Source: Defluviitaleaceae bacterium (GTDB taxonomy: Bacteria; Bacillota; Clostridia; Lachnospirales; UBA5962). Taken from it: a DNA stretch of 7,847 nucleotides. The position numbers were made by a program, and so were the translations under genes. Shown in pieces: positions 4,249 through 7,847 of this stretch (its first letter is position 1; every line of letters begins with the position of its first letter). A model generated the notes under the pieces. It did not search any database, was not told where the DNA came from, and saw only the letters and a program-made list of their open reading frames with translations. The stretch lies in NCBI GenBank assembly GCA_009780765.1, contig WQZK01000081.1, positions 1 through 7,847 on the forward strand, read 5' to 3'.

Positions 4249-5673
4249 TTAAACACTTAACTCCGTTTCTTTTATATCTTCGCCATATTTAAGAATCTCT
4301 GGCAAAACTATGCCCTCTATATACTCAACAACCTGCGATTCGCTTCTGCCTGTATATTTCTTAGGGTCTAAAACCGCACTTAGCTCTTCTTCTGTAATTT
4401 TAAAAATAGGGTCTTTAATAATTCTTTCTAAAAGGTCGTTCGGCAAACCTTCTACTTTAACAACTCTAGAGGCTTCCATAGAATGAACTCTAATAGCCTC
4501 ATGCAAATCTTGCCTATCGCCTCCAAGTTTCACGGCGTGCATTATGATGTTTTCTGTTGCCATAAACGGCAATTCTTCTAAAATATGCTTTTCTATAACT
4601 TTTGGATATACAACTAAACCATCAACCACATTCATAAAAATGTTTAAAATAGAATCGGTCGCTAAAAATCCTTCAGAAATTGCTAAACGCTTGTTAGAAG
4701 AATCGTCAAGCGTACGCTCGAACCACTGCTCGGCCGCAGTTAAAGCCCCATTTTGTGCATTTACTATAACAAAACGGCTTAAACCCGTTATGCGTTCTGT
4801 ACGCATAGGGTTACGCTTATATGCCATCGCCGAAGAGCCGATTTGGCTTTTTTCAAACGGTTCTTCTATTTCTTTTTTATGCTGCAAGAGCCTAATATCG
4901 TTTGAAAACTTATGTGCCGACTGTGCAATACCCGACAACACATTTAAAATGAAGCAATCTAGCTTTCTAGGATATGTTTGGCCTGAAACTGGGAAAACTG
5001 CATCAAAATCAAGCTCTTTTGCAATTATTTCTTCTAATTTTTTAACTTTTTCTTCATCGTTATCAAAAAGCTCCATAAAGCTTGCTTGCGTGCCTGTTGT
5101 ACCTTTAGAGCCAAGTAGTTTCATGTTTTTAAGGCAATGATTAATCTCTTCTAAATCCATCATAAGTTCTTGAATCCACAAAGTTGCACGCTTGCCAACC
5201 GTTACAAGCTGGGCAGATTGAAAATGCGTAAAACCAAGCTGCGGCATATCTTTATATTTAAGTGCAAAATCTGAAAGCTTTTTAATAACCGCAACAAGCT
5301 TAGACCTAACTAAAATTAAGGCTTCTCGCATGATGATAATATCGGTGTTATCGCCAACATAACAGCTTGTTGCACCAAGGTGGATAATAGGGCGGGCGAG
5401 TGGTGCCTGCTCGCCGTAAGCATATATATGTGCCATAACATCATGCCTTACTTCTTTTTCTTTTTGTTTAGCAACTTCTAGGTTTATGTTATCTTTATAC
5501 GCTTCAAGCTCTTTTATCTGTTCGTCTGTAATATTAAGCCCAAGCTCTTTTTGAGCCTTTGCAAGGGCTACCCACAAAATCCTCCATGTAGAAAACTTCT
5601 TTAAATCAGAAAAAAGATAGCTCATTTCGGGGCTTGCATAGCGTGAATTAAATGGCGATTCGTATTTGTTCAT
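4249..5673 (-). CDS. purB: Adenylosuccinate lyase
   Basis: Cytoplasmic enzyme of purine synthesis that releases fumarate from SAICAR (giving AICAR) and from adenylosuccinate (giving AMP). The 474-residue length matches the long clade shared with human ADSL and many Clostridia rather than the shorter B. subtilis form. Visible features: the HLGATSCYVGDN block near 98-109, the general-acid region with H150 in GFTHFQSAQ, the GTTGTQAS loop (191-198), and the fumarate-lyase signature GSSAMAYKRNPM (279-290) with the catalytic serine on the mobile loop. ATG 5673 has AGGAGG at 5687-5682. It is the last gene of a tight run that begins beyond the right edge, 17 bases after a 54-residue ORF. No purine riboswitch or separate promoter is seen in front of it, so it is probably read from an upstream promoter. 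Confidence 0.97.
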   Translation of the reverse strand: MNKYESPFNSRYASPEMSYLFSDLKKFSTWRILWVALAKAQKELGLNITDEQIKELEAYKDNINLEVAKQKEKEVRHDVMAHIYAYGEQAPLARPIIHLGATSCYVGDNTDIIIMREALILVRSKLVAVIKKLSDFALKYKDMPQLGFTHFQSAQLVTVGKRATLWIQELMMDLEEINHCLKNMKLLGSKGTTGTQASFMELFDNDEEKVKKLEEIIAKELDFDAVFPVSGQTYPRKLDCFILNVLSGIAQSAHKFSNDIRLLQHKKEIEEPFEKSQIGSSAMAYKRNPMRTERITGLSRFVIVNAQNGALTAAEQWFERTLDDSSNKRLAISEGFLATDSILNIFMNVVDGLVVYPKVIEKHILEELPFMATENIIMHAVKLGGDRQDLHEAIRVHSMEASRVVKVEGLPNDLLERIIKDPIFKITEEELSAVLDPKKYTGRSESQVVEYIEGIVLPEILKYGEDIKETELSV

Positions 5674-5690
5674 GTGCTTTTCCTCCTAGG

Positions 5691-5855
5691 TTAAATTTTA
5701 TATGTAGCTAATTCCACGTGTTTAAGTTCTTCTATTAATTCATTTGCTTTTAGCTTTAACTGAATATTATTACCGAGGTGTTGTGTGGTTTTTTTTGGAA
5801 TATGCTTGCTAAGTGAGCCATTTCCACCTTTTCGCTGAAAGGATATATTTTGCAT
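5691..5855 (-). CDS. 54-residue small protein of unknown function
   Basis: An open frame of 54 codons plus TAA fills the gap between the small membrane protein gene and purB. Its ATG (5855-5853) follows the TAA of the upstream gene (5858-5856) with no base between, which suggests coupled translation; GGTGGG about six bases before the ATG can serve as a ribosome binding site. The purB ribosome binding site begins just after its stop. The protein begins MQNISFQRKGGNGSLSKHIP: basic and glycine-rich with no membrane segment, followed by an amphipathic-looking helix from about residue 31 (IQLKLKANELIEELKHVELA). I do not recognise a family. Support comes from exact packing within the operon, a start and stop in register, and codon use like its neighbours. 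It could be a non-functional frame, but a chance frame fitting so exactly is unlikely. Confidence 0.65.
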   Translation of the reverse strand: MQNISFQRKGGNGSLSKHIPKKTTQHLGNNIQLKLKANELIEELKHVELATYKI

Positions 5856-6077
5856 TTAAAACCCACCACGGATAAGCACAGAAGCAAAAAACAAAGCAGC
5901 AAAAATCAAAGCCGTAATTAAACGAACCTTTTTAATCCTTTGCTGAAATTCATGTGCAGTTAAAGGTGGTTTTCCTTTAAATTTTCGTTTTACGTTTTCT
6001 TTTTGCAGGTCTACTGGTACTGCCAGTGTAAGAACTATAAAAGCTACTATTAAAAATATAATTGAAAATAAATCCAT
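5856..6077 (-). CDS. Small two-helix membrane protein, unknown function
   Basis: A 73-residue protein with two predicted transmembrane helices, about residues 4-22 and 53-69. They are joined by a basic, probably cytoplasmic loop (ENVKRKFKGKPPLTAHEFQQ, then RIKKVR). No signal-peptidase site or catalytic motif is visible, and I do not recognise a named family. ATG 6077 has AAGGAG seven bases upstream. It begins 15 bases after the S41-like lipoprotein gene and its stop touches the next start codon, so it belongs to the same operon. Being co-transcribed with envelope genes suggests a membrane-associated helper role, but that is only context. Confidence 0.75.
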   Translation of the reverse strand: MDLFSIIFLIVAFIVLTLAVPVDLQKENVKRKFKGKPPLTAHEFQQRIKKVRLITALIFAALFFASVLIRGGF

Positions 6078-6092
6078 AGTTTTTCTCCTTAA

Positions 6093-7274
6093 CTATCGTA
6101 TAATGGATAGAACCGTTTCCAGTGCGTCCATTCCATCATTATTAAAAATATGTGGCTGTGTAACATACTCATCAATTGCTCTGCCTAATGCATCGGTATT
6201 GTATGTTGTGTCGAACTGAAAAGAAATATTAGTGTTAGGCAAACGCGGGCTAAAGCCAGCTGGCCTAATAACAAATGTAGAATCTCCGTTTGTAGGCTCT
6301 CCTACCAAGGTTGCAAAATCCATCTCTCTTGCAATGCTTGAAAACATGTTAGCAGCAGAGCTAACCCTTCCGTCTATTAAGAGCCATATTTGCCCTTCAA
6401 ACGGCGGAAAGTCTTGCACTATTGGAGTTAAGTTGCGGCTAAACGTAAACCCATATGTGAAATTGGCAGCATCTTCTTCATTAAGATATGGAAGCTCTGG
6501 CATTTCACTAAACTCAAGAACAGGCGAATCTGCAAAACGCATAAAATAGCCCATATTAGGGTCGCTCATTACAGAATGACCAACATTAAGAAACTCAATA
6601 CTTAATTCACTGCTTGTTGAAAAAGCATGAAACGTTTGTGTAAAGCTTTCTGTAATATTAGGAGCTATAATAGCATCTTCAAAAAAATGTGGTTGTCCGC
6701 CTATATTACCCCTAATATCAATGATTATATGTTCAAACCCAACTGTTTCTTTAAAAAAATTAAATATGGTTTCTCTTCTTTCTGCACCCATAAAATCAAA
6801 CTCATGAATTTTTATATACCCAATTCTGCCAGGCTCTATTATGCTTGTTTGAATATTATCTACAGAGTTGTCAAACTCTTCTGTGAAAGACATCAAGTTA
6901 AAATGTGCATGTGCAAAAGTGTGACCGTTAAGCCTTGGGTTCATAAAAAAATTATCAAGCATAATTTGTGTAAATATTTCTTCGTTAAGCTCAAAATTTT
7001 CATCTTCTAAAGTAGGCCTAAGTTCTTGTGCAATTTGCATAAAATCAACACCCAAGCGCCTATTAATAACACCTAAATGTGGGTGATGTTCTCTTAAAAA
7101 CTCCACAAAAAAATCAAAATCTTCAAGGAATTGTTCACGAGTAAAGCGAGATGATACATTAGCAATTTCCGCAATTTCTTCGTCTTCACTTTGATAGCCT
7201 TCTGAATTTATGCCACATGCTGATAGTGGTACAATTGCAAGCACAAAAATCACTGAAAAAATTAGTTTTTTCAT
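6093..7274 (-). CDS. S41-family peptidase-like lipoprotein
   Basis: A 393-residue exported lipoprotein with signal sequence and lipobox LSAC, lipidated cysteine at residue 20. The S41 (C-terminal processing/tail-specific protease) core is recognisable: EHHPHLG near 62-68, RIGYIKIHEF (150-159), DIRGNIGG (186-193), and the nucleophile region GRVSSAANMF (302-311) followed by LVGEPTNGD (323-331). By comparison with E. coli Prc (Ser430, Lys455), S306 is the nucleophile, but the catalytic-lysine position 25 residues later is D331. It may therefore use a tricorn-like Ser-His-Glu arrangement (the histidines at 63, 64 and 66 are candidates) or be inactive. No PDZ domain is obvious between the N-terminal region and the core. 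ATG 7274 has GGAGG seven bases upstream. It sits 17 bases after a polysaccharide deacetylase gene, consistent with a cell-surface role. Confidence 0.85.
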   Translation of the reverse strand: MKKLIFSVIFVLAIVPLSACGINSEGYQSEDEEIAEIANVSSRFTREQFLEDFDFFVEFLREHHPHLGVINRRLGVDFMQIAQELRPTLEDENFELNEEIFTQIMLDNFFMNPRLNGHTFAHAHFNLMSFTEEFDNSVDNIQTSIIEPGRIGYIKIHEFDFMGAERRETIFNFFKETVGFEHIIIDIRGNIGGQPHFFEDAIIAPNITESFTQTFHAFSTSSELSIEFLNVGHSVMSDPNMGYFMRFADSPVLEFSEMPELPYLNEEDAANFTYGFTFSRNLTPIVQDFPPFEGQIWLLIDGRVSSAANMFSSIAREMDFATLVGEPTNGDSTFVIRPAGFSPRLPNTNISFQFDTTYNTDALGRAIDEYVTQPHIFNNDGMDALETVLSIIR

Positions 7275-7291
7275 AGATATTCCTCCATTTT

Positions 7292-7847
7292 TTATAGGCT
7301 CTCACTAGTTCCTCTACGATAAACCCTGCCCGCTTCTATCTCACCGTAACTGTGATACAAAAGCTCGGACACAGTAACAAGTTGAAAACCTTGCGAAATA
7401 AGCTTAGGTATAACCCTTTGCATGGCTTCTGCGGTTGTTCCGTGAATGTCGTGCAAAAGTATAATCGCCCCGTCAAAAACTTCATTCATAACGGCATCAT
7501 AAACCCAATCAGGGTCGCGATGTCTCCAATCCAATGTATCAACCGACCAGTTTATTATAGAAAACCCAAGCTCTTTGGCAACTTCTTTAACCGTATCGTT
7601 ATAAGCACCATATGGCGGCCTAAATAATGGGCGAGATACTCCTGTTACATGCGTTATCATAGCGGCAGTGTCGAGTATTTCTGCACGAATTTCATCTTCT
7701 GTCAGCTTAGTTAGGTCATTGTGATTCCAAGTGTGCCCTATAATTTCATTGCCTAAAGAGGAAGCACGCAAAACCGTTTCACTACGTGATTCTATCAAGT
7801 TACCAAGAACCACAAAGGTTGCTCTGGCGTTATGTTGCTCGAGTAAA
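7292..7847 (-). CDS. Polysaccharide deacetylase (NodB domain), N-terminus outside window
   Basis: The frame is open to the right edge: upstream of the GTG at 7813 it reads LLEQHNARATF, which continues the family's 'ATFFVLG' strand, so that GTG is internal and the gene starts beyond 7847. About 184 residues are visible. NodB motifs appear in order: the metal-binding HTWNH (GHTWNHNDL), the RPPYGAYN motif 3 with its catalytic-groove arginine, DTLDWRHRDP (motif 4) and ILLHDIH (motif 5). Motif 1, with the catalytic aspartate pair, must lie outside the window. Such enzymes remove acetyl groups from peptidoglycan N-acetylglucosamine or N-acetylmuramate, or from other surface glycans; the substrate cannot be decided here. 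The short C-terminal tail after motif 5 is normal. It is the first visible gene of the run that ends with purB. Confidence 0.93.
   Translation of the reverse strand, partial: LLEQHNARATFVVLGNLIESRSETVLRASSLGNEIIGHTWNHNDLTKLTEDEIRAEILDTAAMITHVTGVSRPLFRPPYGAYNDTVKEVAKELGFSIINWSVDTLDWRHRDPDWVYDAVMNEVFDGAIILLHDIHGTTAEAMQRVIPKLISQGFQLVTVSELLYHSYGEIEAGRVYRRGTSESL

Noticed and set aside
4077..4292. 71-codon plus-strand frame
   Set aside because: It is formed by the inverted-repeat element and the end of purB; no ribosome binding site and biased repeat-derived composition.
4544..5140. 198-codon plus-strand frame inside purB
   Set aside because: It is the opposite strand of a confidently identified gene, with no ribosome binding site or family features. 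The same applies to plus-strand frames inside mazF, alr, the S41 gene and the deacetylase.
7811..7813. GTG at 7813 as deacetylase start
   Set aside because: The frame is open upstream and continues the conserved strand before it; motif 1 of the family would otherwise be missing.

Overview
The window is AT-rich, and nearly every gene lies on the minus strand with strong AGGAGG-type ribosome binding sites. Gene families and order (LolA-like lipoprotein, alr, mazF; a long-form PurB) point to a low-GC Gram-positive, most likely an anaerobic Clostridia/Lachnospirales-type Firmicute. This placement is inferred from gene content, not from a database match.

Layout, reading the minus strand from right to left. 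Positions 7847-4249 look like one operon: a polysaccharide deacetylase cut by the window edge, an S41-peptidase-like lipoprotein, a two-helix small membrane protein, a 54-residue small ORF starting immediately after that protein's stop codon, and purB. Gaps are 0-17 bases. A 200-bp inverted-repeat element (4034-4233) follows. Next comes the Firmicute block: a LolA-like lipoprotein resembling YdcC/GerS (3264-3911), a second palindromic repeat (3044-3182), alr (1816-2967) and mazF (1375-1725). The MazE/EndoAI-type antitoxin that normally sits between alr and mazF is absent. A nucleotidyltransferase gene (529-1281) follows, flanked by two copies of a 30-bp repeat that includes the mazF 3' end, which suggests it was inserted there.

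The most interesting part is 143-494. A 33-residue membrane peptide is encoded on the plus strand with a very strong ribosome binding site. Opposing it is a near-consensus minus-strand promoter (TTGACT-N17-TATAAT). The two transcripts converge on one 10-bp terminator stem. Two short direct repeats occur both in the peptide's mRNA leader (at its predicted 5' end and across its start codon) and in the antisense region. This is the architecture of the par/Fst type I toxin-antitoxin locus of Enterococcus plasmid pAD1, but the peptide does not look like Fst. I read it as a candidate undescribed type I toxin-antitoxin system. The left edge (1-31) holds the first codons of another minus-strand gene with its own promoter.

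Functionally, the window combines cell-envelope genes (deacetylase, S41 lipoprotein, LolA-like lipoprotein, alanine racemase), purine synthesis (purB), an RNA-cleaving toxin without its usual partner and a probable RNA-regulated membrane toxin.
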